64,000 nt of DNA from Marsupella aquatica (GCA_973895155.1 OZ316896.1:18352001-18416000), one strand, 5' to 3'. Shown: positions 1 to 12,440, numbered from the stretch's first letter. The notes: generated by a model not told the origin, from the sequence alone. Numbers and translations are program-made.

Positions 1-1101
1 TGTTGGATACACCAGCTGTGCCTAGTCCTGCCTCTTGGTGTAAAACCTTAAGACAGGAGCCCAACGTTTTCTCACCAAGTCTAGAAGTTGAATACCAAGC
101 ATGAGTTCTTGGATGATTGATGCATTGGTAAAAGAGAAATATGACACTTACTGGAAGGTGATGAATCAACATCCTGAGCGTTTCAAGCACATCGAAGTCA
201 TAGTTGATCACAGCAGGCCTGAAGTGCTCTTCTTGGTAACAATCCATGCTTATTCGATAGTTCTTGCTAAGCCTCTCATCATATTTAACAAAACTACCAT
301 GCACATCATCTCCAAACATGAAATCACACTTCTTGAGATTGTAGAGTTCTTTCCCGCCACGGATACAAAATTGGTTTAGTAAAAAGAAGACTGCCCTCCG
401 CTGTAGGCCTCTAGAATGTGTGACAGAAGTGCTCGAATGAGCCAGAATAGTAGCTTCATTAGCAAAGGTGATTACCGAGGCCTTCTTTCTTGGCAGGTTT
501 GCACCTGCCTTCTTCGACCGCTCCATAGCCAAAACACATGCAATAGCCACCGGTTTGAAGAGAGGGGAAGATCTCATGTCAAACACTGGCTCTTCCTTAC
601 CTGTTTCGATGACGCGTCTCTCTTGTTCTTCCTGAGAATGCGATGGAAGGCGCGGTACAGTCCAATCAGGGTCTGAGAGGGATAGAGGTCACCATCTTTC
701 TTGCAAACTTGCTCAAAAAACTTGGTGAGCAGCATTACACAGTCTCGACCAGGTATTTCCTCGAACGGAATGGCAATGCCGAACCCCTTGAACTCACGAG
801 ACTTGTTAAGGCGATTCACTGCCCATTGATCAACCGCAGCACTTGGATTACTGCCACCCTCGGCAAGGGTGCGCTGAAACTGCTGATCTTCAGGAAGAAA
901 CTCACATGAAGAACCGTTCGGAAGATTGACTATTAGCAGTTGTGAGGACATCGATTCAAGGGCAATAATATTTGGGTCTCCATTCAGGTTCTGTATATCT
1001 GACTCTAAACTAGTATACGATTCAGCGCTAGATAAACACTCAGTCAATGGCTCAAGCACTATTCCAGATGAGGTTGTGTCTGTCGAAGTCATCGCAGACA
1101 T
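1..1101 (-). pseudogene. Crypton/DUF3504-type tyrosine recombinase-like gene, partial, one frame break
   Basis: Reading leftwards on the minus strand, an N-terminal part (first ATG at 1101) ends in a SAM-like helical segment with the motif YPSQTLIGLYRAFHRIL at about 620-670, the pattern of the N-terminal domain of DUF3504/Crypton tyrosine recombinases. Near 600-612 the frame changes by one base. From there a second frame stays open to the window edge. It contains FFLLNQFCIRGGKELYNL (the catalytic Arg codon is at 361-359) and, nearer the edge, AWYSTSRLGEKTLG, resembling the WY...G.NTLG segment of the family. The HxxR/Tyr C-terminal motifs would lie left of the window. CAG/GTAAGG at 601/600 looks like a splice donor, but the second frame runs straight on, so an indel explains the break better than an intron. 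It may be a decayed Crypton element or a domesticated gene of the QRICH1/ZMYM type. Confidence 0.6.
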
Positions 1102-2147
1102 TCCCAAGCTAAAAGATGGCGCGATCTGTTGAGCAACGTCTGCTTCATCATTCAGGTCATAAGCAGGCGATCAGTTGGCTACGACAATGCCTCGATCTGG
1201 CTCTATAGTCAATAAAATCCAGTTGCTCAAGGGAAGCATTGAATGAAGTCGAGTGACCCTGAACAATGTAGATCGAGCTGAAGGACCACGAACGCCTTCC
1301 AACTTCATTGAGAAAGTATACAGTGAAAACGAATGCAAGAAACCAGTCAAAAAAACCTTGGGATATTTTTGGAGGCATGATGAAGCGTCCTCGTCGTCTA
1401 GATTTGACTGAAAAACGAGGACTGAGCGACAACCACAGTGGCAAAATGTACATCAGAGCAATGCAGAAGTCAGTTTGAGCACAGTGCATAGCAGCAGAAG
1501 TTAGTACACTGTAGCCCGAGTGCATTATTACACAAACATTATACAGCAATTTGAAAATAAAATGCGAGGCAATGGTTTGCGAAAGTTAGTAGACATAAAA
1601 TTATCAGATAATGTAGCAGGGAGAGCCTCTTCCTCCAGCATTACATTCTTAGTACAAGCTATGCACGAGTCGCAGCTTCTTCACTGTCATATGCCCCTGA
1701 TTCATAGCAACAATCAGGGCCCTTCAGTTGGCAGTGAACATAACCCAAGGGTAGACGACAAATGCATGCTCAGATTCAACTTCAAACAATTCACATCAAG
1801 ACACGGCAAAAAATCTCGATAGGCCAAGGTCCATTTAATTACTCACCGAGATACACTGGCGGAAAATGGATGAAACATGAGCGCCCAGACAAATCGCAAC
1901 CGTTTATCTAGGGTACGACCGCTTAACGAATATTTAGGGTCCTTCATTGCTCCATTAAGGAGCCTGTCAGGACCATAAACATATACAGAACCATAGGGCC
2001 TCAGCCAGAGTAGAGTAATCGTTGAGCGTCAATGTACATGTTATGGCCATGTTTGAAGTGACGGGCAACTTGCCGAGTTGTCGGGCATGTAAACTCGGCA
2101 TTTGCTGGGCGGAAATCGGCCCCAATCGAATATTCCTTGTTATTCCC
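1102..2147. other. Intergenic, no supported gene
   Basis: Only short unrecognised open frames occur here. A minus-strand frame at 1157-1549 has no recognisable domain and no intron support. The true 5' end of the recombinase-like gene could reach into this stretch, but I see no convincing exon. Confidence 0.4.
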
Positions 2148-2425
2148 AGGGTCGGGCTGGGTGTGGGGCCGGGCCGGGCCGGGCAGGGATAGGCCGGGAG
2201 ACAGGCCAGGAGACGCCGGGAGATAGGCCGGGGACAGGCCGGGCGAGGTCGGGACAGGCCGGGCAAGGTACAGGCCTGGCGAGGTCGGGGTCAGGGCCGG
2301 GAGAGGCCTGGACAGGCCGGGGGTTAGGCTGGGCTAGGCCAGGACAGGGTCAGGGCGGGGTGTGAGCCAGCCGGGGCCGGGAGGTCATGGCCGGGCCGGG
2401 CCGGGAAGTCAAGATCGGGTGACTA
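2148..2425. repeat. GC-rich minisatellite (GGCCGGGA-type units)
   Basis: A run of irregular units of about 8-12 bp built on GGCCGGG, GACAGGCC and GGGAGA variants. The plus strand is very G-rich, which gives long shadow open frames on both strands (such as 2102-2365) composed of Gly/Arg/Pro. Base composition differs sharply from the flanks. Confidence 0.85.
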
Positions 2426-5400
2426 GTTGCTCGTTGACGGACTCTAAAGCCTCTATTTGCCGGGTCTCGGCCCCATGTCGAGTTGCCTACTGGCTCTAAA
2501 CACTCTATTTGCCGGGTCCAGAGCAGTGAGGTCTCAAATACTACCTTTGGATCATAGCAACCGACAGCTTTTGCAATAATTTCTTCCAGGAAGGAAAACG
2601 CCACTGAAGGGAACTGATCTGATTAGTGACAGCAAAACTCTCGGGAGGGATGGGCAGGGTCCCCCGAAAGGTAGAAAGGGCTACGATCGAATTTTTCCTG
2701 GAAAAAATCGAACGAATGTTCACAATTGAATTGAATCAAATCGAATCTCTGCACCATGACCTGACCTTCCGACAGAGAACGGAGGCTAAGAAGAGAGTGA
2801 ATTGATCGATGGCTCACAAGTGAACGATTGCCAACGAGAGGCAGAATCATCTCACTTTGAGAACCCGTGAGTTTGCGAATTGGGCACACGAGATATTTTC
2901 GTTGCAAATTTCTGAGTGCATTGGTTCCAGGGTTTAGAAGGATTCTGCGAAAATTCTTCAATCACGGAATCCCGAGGATTTGAAGAGGGCCAGGGCAGCT
3001 CAAATGCTCATTCTGGGGTAAGTCTTGTTCACATGGTTCCCAAAAGCTATAGATGAGAGAGTGAACATTTCTGATGACCTTCTGATCCGGAAAGCTAAAG
3101 CAACTCCATCGTATCTTCCAGGGCACCTGATCTGATGAAGGGCGTTGCGATTTCTCAAATGGATGGCTTCAAAATTTCAGGAAGCGACGTGAGTCAGGCG
3201 TATGCGGACGATTAAGCATGGGGAAGCAGGGGGTTTGAGCGTTACAATGATCGCAAATACGAGGGCCGGCTGCTGGAGGGAGAGGTTCAGAGTGCGTATT
3301 CTTCATCATTAGGATTGCCTTTGCATGTAAGACACTGTGATCTCGCCTTTTCATGAGTGATACGTTCGCTGTCTAGTCGGCGTCTCTCGTCACAACATAA
3401 CTGAGACATTGAAGTGCATTAGCGCGCAACCTTCACACATCCAATTCTAGCAAACAGTGATGGAAACTGTCCAACACGCTGCAGACGCATAATTGACACG
3501 GCAAGTTCACACCCCTAGATGGTACTGGAAGCTTCTGTTTAGAGTCACCTTGATGCATCTTCATCCGGATCTGTCCTGTGTTGCAGTTGGCTCATGAGAT
3601 CGGCGGGATGAACCTGTTGGCTACTGTAGTCATCTTGCTTTGCTTGCACTTCTAAGCTTTGATCTATTCTCGTAACACCTAAACTTTGAACTTATGGCTT
3701 CATCACATCTATATACACATTTCCTAAACAGGTGATCTTCATTTGCACCACATTCGCGGAAAGTAAACGAGTCGTCCAAAGGTACTTTCAAGAGGTGAAT
3801 GCAGGAATACAGTCGAGATCATTGAAGGGTGCTTGTTAAGAGGTCAGTATATCAAGAGCCAAATCTACCCGAGAACGGGTGGATAAGTGTGCTGTGGCCT
3901 GACGAAGTCGAAAATTCAGATTTATTTTCTCCTTTCGAAACAAAGCTGGAATTGCCTGTAAGCGAAAGCTGAGCCACCGCATTCATTGGCCATTTGGGAG
4001 TTTTAGCTAGTGAAGTAGTAATCCCGGAAGGCGACCTAAAGGAGAATGACAGTGACGTTTTCCCTCCATACTGAAACCATTGTTCTTCAAACCTGAATTC
4101 CATCCCTCAATCGAACAGAGGACAAGTAGATTGAAACCATGGAGAGTTCCCTGGCGGCCTGGCCTGCATTATCAGCGTAGTCCAAGAGCCGGTTTCATAG
4201 GAAATTACTATCCACTCCCTGAGAGAATCTCTACATTGATGCTCGTATGTATTTGCAATTTACTTATATTCCAGTTACATTATGAGCTGATTCTTTGTCA
4301 TCAACGGTGGGATAAACTCCCCATTCACTTGTAAATCCTACCATCTCCAACCAAGTGTCCTCGTCAAACACTCAAATTTAGCTAAGCAAAATAACATAAT
4401 ATACTGCGAGATTAGCTTTAAGAGACTGACAGCTGGACAACCCACACATCATATATCTTTCCTCCTGTGACAGTCTACTCAGTTTAGTGTGCCGGTAGAC
4501 TATACAAGTCACTGGATTAATCACTATCCAACACCTGCACCAGAATTTCAGTACCGATAATAACCAAAAAAGGACGGAACCAACCCATCAAGGCAGCTCG
4601 GGAAAGTCATTGCAATACGACAATCAGTGAACGATTCGGAAACTCCTCGATCAAAATAAGCCAATTCTACTGCACCGCTAAGGTGTCTGAACCGGACGAA
4701 TGTTTACATGCTAAATTTGAGAGGTCCGAAGTGTGGACTAATACTTGGAATGCGAACTTCATGTACCATAGTGAGAATTGCGAAGGGTCCCAAAGTACGA
4801 GAGTACATGAACACAAAAATCTAGACTGCCTTTTGTTTAGACGGTTTTCCTCTAGTTAGAAGAACTGAAGAGGATTTCAGATTTTAATTCAAGGAAGTCA
4901 TACGGATTTCTTCGATTCAGCAGGGCAGTTCCGCAGCGCGTCACTAATTGAGCGTGTTGCCAGATCCAGAAAAGAGACCATGAAATCAGGTAGGGTCCTT
5001 CATCAGACATGCACAAAACTCATCCGATCTCCCAATTTCATTCCATGCTGCAACCAAGGAGCAATTCCCAACCATTATAACAATCCAATCCCCAACAGTG
5101 CCTCTCAGGAAATGTCACATCCAACCTAACTCCAATCAGCTCGCATTCAAACCTCTGTCAACTAAAGTTGGAAACCGCATAGAGACAAGTTACCGTGATC
5201 TCAAACAACGACATATTCGTCTAAAAATCAGAAACAATGTCACAAGCTCGATTGATGTTAGCATCCCCGTTCAGTAACAAAAGAACTAAACATTGAGTCA
5301 TCGCCAAGTACTCACTCAGAGGAAGAATGTTCCGGCACGGTCAGGGCAGTACAGAGTACCAACAGCAGTCGGAAACTGGGCTCGAATAAGGAACGAATAG

Positions 5401-5816
5401 CCATGGCCACAATCGGCAGGAAAATATATTACTTAATTCACTTACAGATTCACAAAACCCAGACAAATTAGCCAGCCTCGTGTACAACCTAACGCAGAAA
5501 ATAAGGGCAGGGATCATCGTCCCCACCCAGTAGATACCCTAAAAACTCATTGTTAATGCTGGTCTCTTCCCTACTAGAACAATATTTCTGTTTAAGCTGA
5601 ATAAAAGTCTCGTAAATTGATTCAACACATGCCAGTCAAGCATGAGCCAAAGGGGGCACCGTTACCTAAATTACAAGCAGAGGATGGACGAATACTTACG
5701 CCCTTCATCTACAGACACCCCATCAGAAGTAGAGATATATTTGCAACGACAGCCGGCCAACCCTTATTTTTCACACGGACGGAACCCAGAAACCTCTGAG
5801 TCGTTCATCCAAATTG
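2426..5816. other. Intergenic stretch, no supported gene
   Basis: No frame shows a recognisable domain. Minus-strand frames at 2623-2961 and 3852-4103 are open by chance as far as I can tell. The part just left of 5817 is the 3' flank of the L18a-like gene and probably holds its 3' UTR. Confidence 0.4.
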
Positions 5817-6245
5817 TCACCAGCCTCCGCCCGCCTTGGACCCGCCGAGGAGCAGAACGATGAGGGCGGCGATAGTACAGGCCATCAGGCCGGTGCGCTC
5901 TCTAGTGTCGTGAGAGAAGCAGAAGTAGATGATGGTTCCGACATACCACGGGATGACCGAGATGAAGCCGAGCATGAAGAGGAGCCACCCAAAACCTAAA
6001 TTGCAGAAGGGCAGCCTCTCCTCCCGCTGGTAGTGCTCTCCGCCGAGAAGAGGCCTGCCTTCCGAGAACCTGCTGTGAATTCCCTGCACGGATTGGTAAT
6101 GGTAGTTGCGGTCCGCAGGTGCGTAGTGCGGGGCCTCACTGGGCGGAACGGGCTGTGGAAAGTTGGGTTGCCCCTGAAATGTTCCGTAGTACGCTGGTTG
6201 CCCTTCCACCACCTCTCCTTGCTCCGGATCCTTCGAGCTCCCCAT
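5817..6245 (-). CDS. 60S ribosomal protein L18a-like membrane protein
   Basis: A 142-aa single open frame. The N-terminal half is Pro/Gln/Tyr-rich with the family motif YYGTFQG (about residues 19-25) and FPQPVPP. It is followed by EGRPLLGG, a basic ERLPFC segment, and two hydrophobic segments: GWLLFMLGFISVIPWYVGT (about residues 86-104) and a second one around ACTIAALIVLLLGG. This is the layout of plant proteins named 60S ribosomal protein L18a-like. They resemble the annotation-name donor only weakly and are small predicted membrane proteins of unknown biochemical role, not ribosomal subunits. The start is the ATG at 6245, which begins the conserved N-terminus; the stop is TGA at 5819-5817. 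No intron is needed within the coding region. Upstream (6246-6450) is pyrimidine-rich on the plus strand, as expected of a promoter/5' UTR. Length and motifs look complete. Confidence 0.88.
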   Translation of the reverse strand: MGSSKDPEQGEVVEGQPAYYGTFQGQPNFPQPVPPSEAPHYAPADRNYHYQSVQGIHSRFSEGRPLLGGEHYQREERLPFCNLGFGWLLFMLGFISVIPWYVGTIIYFCFSHDTRERTGLMACTIAALIVLLLGGSKAGGGW

Positions 6246-6479
6246 CGCACTCCTCGTCTATGTCCCTCTCCTCTACTCCTCTCCCACTCCTCTGCTCTCT
6301 ATTCCGATCTGCTCTGACCAAAACTCCTGCGATTTGCTCTATCGCTTCTCCTGCTTTTCCTTTCCCAGTCGAAGATCTGGCACTACCACCTCCGGCTTCT
6401 TGTGTGTGGAGCAGCGGTGGTGCATGTTTTCGTGGAGCTCCAACAGGATCTCCAACAGGATGAGTTGTCCGGCTGCTCC

Positions 6480-8280
6480 CCGTTGCTTGGAGAGCAATCT
6501 ATCGTTTGCTGCTCGTGCTCCTAAAATATGGCACTTTATTGCTGTCGGCGAAGTTTCGGGCACCAACGCTGTGTACCATATCAGTGCCGGCTGAAAGTAA
6601 ATGTCGTCCTGTTGGTCCTGTTGGAGGAAAAACAATTCTTGCAGTAGACCTTTCTTGATGAGGTTTTCAGTATGCCAGTTTTTAGTATGCCCCAAAATAT
6701 GCGGCACTCCTTCATCCAATGGCTTACTCCCATATATTTTGGTGACTCTATTGTCAGTTTGATGGGATTCATTGATAAACTATTGATTTATTTGGGTGAC
6801 TCGATTATCAGTCTGATGGGATTCTTTGACTCTATTGTCAGTTTGATGGGATTCATTGATAAACTATTGATTTATTTGGGTGACTATATTATCAGTTTGA
6901 TGGGATTCTTGGATAAGTTGCTTGCAATCTTCATAGACGAGTAGATCCATTGGGCCCCCTCTATCTATTTTGATCATGTACTTTGTCAGCAAATTTCAGT
7001 GACATTACTTTGTGCTCAACCTAAAATGATCTACTGTAGCTCGCTCACTATGAGGGCTAGTGTGCGCAATCTAGTGTTTGGTGCTAGTGTGTTCCTAAAA
7101 TATAGCAGTTTATTGTTATCAACAGTTTCTGGAGCAACTACTGTGTATATCATTTCTAAGCAAGCTGAAAGGAAATGTTTACCTGTTGGAGTAAAAAACT
7201 TTCTTGCAGTACACCTTCTGTTATGAAGTTTTTAGTATGCTCAAAATTTGCCACATCTATAGCTTCCTCCCCCGTGTTATTGCAATATTTGATGGACTCC
7301 TTTGACAAACAGGTGGAGATCATCATAGATGGATAGGTCCCATCTGACTCACACTATCAATTTTGATCACGCACTTTTGTCAGCAAAGTCAGTGATGTTA
7401 TATTGTGCTCAAGCTAGAGTGATCTACTGTTGATATCACCGTGGGTGTTAGTGTGCACGATCTATCATCTGCTGCTCATGTGTTTCTAGAATATGGCAGT
7501 TTATTGCTGTTGGTGAATTTTCAAGCACCTACGGTGTATATCATTTCCATGTCAACTAAAAGTAAATATTTTCCTGTTGGTAAAAGAATATTTTTGCAGT
7601 AGACCTTTGGATATGAATATTTTAATATGTCTCAAAATATACCCCTTTGCCTCATCATGTAACTTACCCACCTAGTTATTGAGTTATATATGGGCTATTC
7701 CATCATCAATTTGATGTAATTCTTGGACAAATAGCTCGCAATGTTCATATATGGATAGGTCCAATTGGAACCCCACTATCTATTTTGGCCATGCGCTTTT
7801 GTCAGCACATTTCCAGCTACATTACATCATGCTCAAGCTAGAGCAATCTACCATTGATCATGAAGTTTTTGGTACCACTTTAGCAAAAACAATTTTGCAG
7901 TAGACCTCCAGTCATGAAGTTTTTAGTACAATGCTTTAGCAAAAAATTTAAGATAGTACCTATCCCAAAACTGCTTTAACCAATGCCACTTTTCTTATGA
8001 AAGCTGCTCAACTTTGTTGTGCATTAGACCTTTAGTCATAAAGTTATTAGTACAATTTTAGGAGAAAACTGCAAATAAAAACCATCCTCTTTTCTTATTA
8101 CACTTGCACAACTTTCTTGCAGTAAGCCCTCAGTCATGAAGTTTTTAGTACAACTTTGTTGCAATAGACCTTTATGCAGGTCATGAAGTTTTTCGTACAA
8201 CTTTAGCCAAAAAAAGAAGTTTTCTCCAAATTGCTTCAACCAGGCATGACTGATCCTTCTTTTCTTATTTAAGGTGCACT
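6480..8280. repeat. Decayed tandem repeat family (units of about 400-540 bp)
   Basis: The same ordered landmarks recur three to four times: a GGGCCCCC/TATCTATTTTG..CACTTTTGTCAGCA segment (about 6950, 7345, 7780), a TGTGCTCAA/GATCTACTG segment (7015, 7410, 7840), an AATATGGCAGTTTATTG segment (6525, 7100, 7490) and a GCAGTAGACCT..ATGAAGTTTTTAGTA segment (6640, 7205, 7595, 7890, 8020, 8120, 8165). Copies are diverged and truncated towards 8280. A related, more GC-rich copy lies at 16060-16300. I recognise no protein; weak protein-level similarity between copies (LLxYLGxSIIS-like) suggests the family once had an open frame. Confidence 0.75.
6736..6925. repeat. Short tandem repeat inside the decayed family
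   Basis: The segment GGTGACTCTATTGTCAG...GATGGGATTCATTGATAAAC...TTTGGGTGAC is repeated twice with a period of about 89 bp, each unit itself made of two related halves (TTTGATGGGATTC recurs four times). The repeat keeps a short frame open (6672-6944), which I regard as incidental. Confidence 0.75.
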
Positions 8281-9950
8281 AAAAAAACACAACCTATCCA
8301 TGACTTGGCTAGTAAACTTAATCCCTTGCTAGCTAAAAGTTGGTTTCACATAGTGTCTTAAATTTTGTTTCATCAAACACTATAATATCCGATCCAGCCT
8401 GTTTGGGCATTTGTCTTCTTGTGAAATGTCATCTGGGTGAGAAGAAATCACCACTGTTTGCTGGAATTGTGTTTGTTGCCATTTGATCAGCCACAAACAC
8501 CTCTCCTTCACTCCCTCATGCCTTGCCTCACCTTCCATGCCTCATCGTCACTATCTTTACATCACCATCGTGCAATGCACAGGCATTGGGCTTGTTTCCA
8601 TCAAACCCAAATTTTGGATCTTCTGGTCAAATGGAATTCTAGAAATGCACTAAAATCCAAAAGTCACTAATGATCAAAAGGCATATTAGAGAACCATGGG
8701 AGTTGACTCATAAGCAATACTCTTCCTTTTCAGCAAAAATTCTTGTTTGCTCTGATCTTATAAACCTAAAGTAAGTTGTGCAACCCACAGGCATGGACTT
8801 AATGGGGATCCATAAACTTGTTTGAATTCCCAAAGCTTTATGGTAAAGTTGTGTCTGGCCAAGCATTGCCCTTGACTAGTGAGAATTGTCTAAGAGAGTA
8901 ACTTCCTGCTTCAGCCAATTTATTTTGGACAATGTTTTGAGCGTCAACCAAAGTGGAAGCTCAAATGGGAAAGTTATCCCGTGTTGTTTCTTTGGGATGC
9001 TGGGCTATGGTGGAGCGTTACAATCTGCTGGCTTTTGGGTCCCTGTTAGCGGCATGGACAGGTTGACAAGTTTAGGGTAAGATAGTGGTAATAGCTGGAT
9101 GGACCACCAGGATGCTAGCAAGAGTTTTTGGATCTTCTGGAGATTTTTATGCTATTGTGGGACTTGTCCCATTTACCAGGTGGTAAGATAAATAAATAAA
9201 TAAATACCATAACTTGCTAGTAAGGAAGAAATCATATGCACCCCAATCTATGAGCCTGTCCTGTGATTGCTTGTGTAGTCTAATCTTAAGGCACTTTGTC
9301 CCCATACTCTTCAAGTTGTGTCCTCATGTGTTCTAAATTCTTATCAAAGATAGAGAGATGACAACAAGTAGAAAATGTAGAACGAGGGCCAAACTCAAAT
9401 ACTCAGTAGTTCAACTGAAAGACAATGTTCAACTCGCTTGCATTTGTGCCTAAATAACATTCCATCTCAAATCCGGGTTTTACTGGGTTTTGCCTTTCAC
9501 ATAAGTAAAGTACTCCTTCCAATTATTATTTAAGAAAAAGAGTATTTGAGCGTATAATATGGGACAACTCTAATTTGGTAGGGTAACTTTGGCCTCGCAC
9601 CTTGCCACACCCAGCTTCAGCCACCACCGCCGCTAATTCGCCAGCCGTCGTCGACGCGTGTTCGATCCTCGCTCCTCCCCGAGAGCCCGAGAGTCAGAGC
9701 CGCAATAGCGAATAGAAAACGTAGCGCGAGGGCCAAACCCGAAAGCACAATCCGAAACGAACTCCACTCCAACAGCAGTACTGCTCTGCTTCTGCTGCTT
9801 TACGCTGCATGATTGTATCGATCCCTTCTCCGGCCCCATCTCCAGAAATCTCTCTCCCCTGTCGTTCGCCCTTCCCATTGCGGGTGCTGCCCTGCCCTCA
9901 TCACCATCTTTCCCAGCTTGCAAGCAAAGGAAACCTCCGAGTATCGAGTA
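8281..9950. other. Intergenic; VIPP1 upstream region
   Basis: No gene is supported. A (TAAA)n microsatellite lies at about 9188-9208. The stretch 9590-9950 is C/T-rich and precedes the VIPP1 start; it likely contains the promoter and 5' UTR, but I see no clear TATA box. Confidence 0.4.
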
Positions 9951-9952
9951 TC

Positions 9953-9995
9953 GAGAGAGAGAGAGAGAAAGAGAGAGTGCGAGAGAGAGAGAGAA
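9953..9995. repeat. GA microsatellite in the VIPP1 5' UTR
   Basis: An interrupted (GA)n tract ends nine bases before the VIPP1 ATG, so it lies in the presumed 5' untranslated leader. GA/CT tracts are common in plant core promoters and leaders. Confidence 0.8.
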
Positions 9996-10003
9996 TTGCA
10001 GCC

Positions 10004-11146
10004 ATGGCGACAGCAGTGGGAGCAGCGAGCTGTGGCTGTGCAGCGAGCCCAACGGCAAGCCTTTCCTCTCGATTCTCGGGTGCGTCGTCGTCGACGACCT
10101 CGTCATTCTCTGCGTCTCTGCCCAGCCTCTCTGTTTCGGTGTCTGGGAGGTCGGCCTCGTCTTCGTCTTCGGCGAATTGGGCCCAGAGGGCGACTGTGAG
10201 GAGCAGCAGAGCGCTGATTCTGCAAAGTGGGTTCACTTCGAAGACGTTGTCGTCGTGCAGATTTTTCGATGGAGGGGTGGGGAGGTTGGTGCTCTCGGAT
10301 GCGGTGGCAGCAGCGGCGTGGGGCGGAGATGGAGGGCATGGCGGTGGCGCTCTGGCGGCCCAGGCTAACATATTTGAGAGAGTCGTTCGAATTGTCAGGT
10401 CGTACGCCAATGCAATTGTTAGTGCGGCTGAGGACCCCGAGAAATTGTTGGATCAGACTGTTCTTGAGATGAGTGAGGATCTGACCAAAATGCGACAGGC
10501 TTCAGCTCAGGTGCTGGCATCGCAGAAGCAGCTGGAGAACAAGCAAAGGGCTTCGCAGCAGACTGCGGACGACTGGTATCGGAGAGCCAAGTTGGCTCTA
10601 GAAAAGGGGGATGAAACCCTTGCGAAGGAAGCCTTGAAGCGACGGAAGGATTACGAGGAGAGTGCCAAGGCCCTGAAGAATCAGCTGGACCAACAAAAGG
10701 GGGTAGTCGATAAACTTGTCTCCAACACTAGGCTTCTGGAGGCTAAGATTCAAGAAGCAAAGTCGAAGAAGGACACTCTCAAAGCGCGTGCACAGTCTGC
10801 TAAGACCTCTCAGAAGGTGAACGAAATGCTTGGCAACATTAAGACGAGCAGCGCCCTCGCAGCTTTTGACAAGATGGAAGAGAAGGTAACCGCTCTTGAG
10901 TCGGAAGCTGAAGCTTTGAATCAACTTAGTACAGATGACCTCGCAGGAAAATTTGCCTTGCTTGAAGGTGAATCGGTGGATGATGATTTGGCCGCCTTGA
11001 AAAGAGATATGTTGGGTCCTCCCAAGAGGTCTGCAGAATTACCAGAGGGACGTTCGGGATCGCCAGTGAGTAGTGCTAGTCCCTTCAAGGACTTCGAAAT
11101 TGAACGGGAATTGAATGAACTCCGGAAAAAGGCAAACGAATATTAG
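10004..11146 (+). CDS. VIPP1: VIPP1/IM30 (PspA family), plastid membrane-remodelling protein
   Basis: 380 aa from ATG 10004 (context GCCATGG) to TAG. Residues 1 to about 120 are Ser/Ala/Arg-rich with very few acidic residues, as in a chloroplast transit peptide. The mature part starts near [15 protein letters not shown] (about 122-136), the amphipathic helix 0/helix 1 of the PspA/IM30 family. A long coiled-coil follows, with [14 protein letters not shown], the Q/K-rich hairpin, [15 protein letters not shown], and [16 protein letters not shown]. After a linker the protein ends in [18 protein letters not shown], matching the C-terminal helix that distinguishes VIPP1 from bacterial PspA. Family members form ESCRT-III-like rings and rods on thylakoid and inner-envelope membranes, and support thylakoid biogenesis and membrane protection. 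An in-frame upstream extension to 9809 exists, but it crosses the GA repeat and is not needed. The gene is intronless here. Confidence 0.95.
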   Translation: MATAVGAASCGCAASPTASLSSRFSGASSSTTSSFSASLPSLSVSVSGRSASSSSSANWAQRATVRSSRALILQSGFTSKTLSSCRFFDGGVGRLVLSDAVAAAAWGGDGGHGGGALAAQANIFERVVRIVRSYANAIVSAAEDPEKLLDQTVLEMSEDLTKMRQASAQVLASQKQLENKQRASQQTADDWYRRAKLALEKGDETLAKEALKRRKDYEESAKALKNQLDQQKGVVDKLVSNTRLLEAKIQEAKSKKDTLKARAQSAKTSQKVNEMLGNIKTSSALAAFDKMEEKVTALESEAEALNQLSTDDLAGKFALLEGESVDDDLAALKRDMLGPPKRSAELPEGRSGSPVSSASPFKDFEIERELNELRKKANEY

Positions 11147-12440
11147 CTAATTCCAGGTCCTTGTCCATTGCAGGCAGTTAGTTGCATTGTAACATGCTCA
11201 GCGGTATTTTTAGGGTTGCTGACAACCTGAGTAGTTTCGTTTGGTCGATTACTATGACGATGCTGCAACAGGGCCTTACCAGAGTTGATTGAGGACTCTG
11301 TTATTTCTTGCATGCAAATTCTGTCTGTTCACGCAGAGGCCACGTCCTGTAAACTAAGAGTTGTATCTTTTTTCCTGCATCAAAAGAGGCCATTTCCTGT
11401 AAAGTTAGAGGCTATCAAGGGATCTCCTGTTCCTGGTTTGGAAGGTCTTCAGGCCATTAATATTAACTTCAGAACCGACTGAGGAATTTCGTATTGCATG
11501 CTTGCAAGATTAGTCTGTCCTCCTGTAGACTTTTATTTTAGGAATATCTTAATATTGGACGGTTTCTTCAGCCTTCGTTCATGTGTTGGGGCGCTATGCG
11601 ACTAACACGAAACAAGGATTTAGAAATGTTATGGAGGTTTAGAAGCACGTTGCCTATTTCCTGTACCCTTTTCCTATTTTCACGCTATCCAATATGAGGT
11701 TACCTGGTACATGGAGTTCTGTTTAAGTTCACATTGAAGTTTTTCAATGACTGGGGTACTTATTCCTTGCTTGCAGATTCTTTGGTTTTCCTGGTTTTCT
11801 TTGATCTTGATGATTTATGTATTATGTATTATTTGGATTAGATATGCTGAAGGTTTATTGCTTTGCCCAGAAATATCTTGTGTGGCCATCTTATTTGCAT
11901 ATGCTCGGAACAGATGCCAAACGGTTGGTCGGTTATTTAGAGATTCAGTCTTAAGTTCTTTGAGCATTTGATGTGAGGTAAGGAAGTCAAGCCTACTATG
12001 ATCTTTAAGATTGCTGTTTACAAATGAGAATTGGGACAGTGACGGAGAGGACGAGTATACACTTCACCAGGCATCTGCCCCTGAATTTTATATCAGGTAG
12101 GAAGGAAAGCATAGTACTCCTAAAATCGCAGTCCCCAACGTGAATTGGACAGTGACGCAAAGGAAAGGACAATTGGGACTACGGTTTATTTCTCTTGTCT
12201 AAATTGCCGTGGGCTTTTGACATAAATACTCAGATATTCCCGGAAAGATGTGGTTTGTACATAGTCTTCAAGGATTCAGGGACTCGACTGAAAGGTCAAC
12301 TGCGAGCACATTATTTTCTCGTTTTTAAAATGCACCTCGGGCTCTTGTTCTAAATATAAACTTGCAGTAGACATTGTCAAGACTCCCAGCACTTCAGATA
12401 TTGTGAGACTGTCCAACCTCAAGGTTGATATGAAACTGTG
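11147..12440. other. VIPP1 3' flank and intergenic DNA
   Basis: Contains the presumed VIPP1 3' UTR. Direct similarity is visible between the stretches at 11300-11520 and 11750 (TTGCATGC/CTTGCAGATTC-type phrases), but no gene is supported. Confidence 0.35.

Noticed and set aside
600-601. Splice donor (CAG/GTAAGG) in the recombinase-like gene.
   Set aside because: The frame after it is open and matches the family immediately downstream without an intron-sized gap, so an indel fits better than splicing.
1157-1549. Minus-strand open frame of 130 aa as an N-terminal exon of the recombinase-like gene.
   Set aside because: Contains hydrophobic and basic stretches without similarity to the family and no splice signals leading into the frame that starts near 1101.
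2102-2365. Gly/Arg-rich open frame.
   Set aside because: It is the translated minisatellite.
9901-10410. Minus-strand open frame of 169 aa opposite the VIPP1 transit-peptide region.
   Set aside because: It is a shadow of the GC-rich, Ser/Ala-coding VIPP1 5' end and has no recognisable domain.
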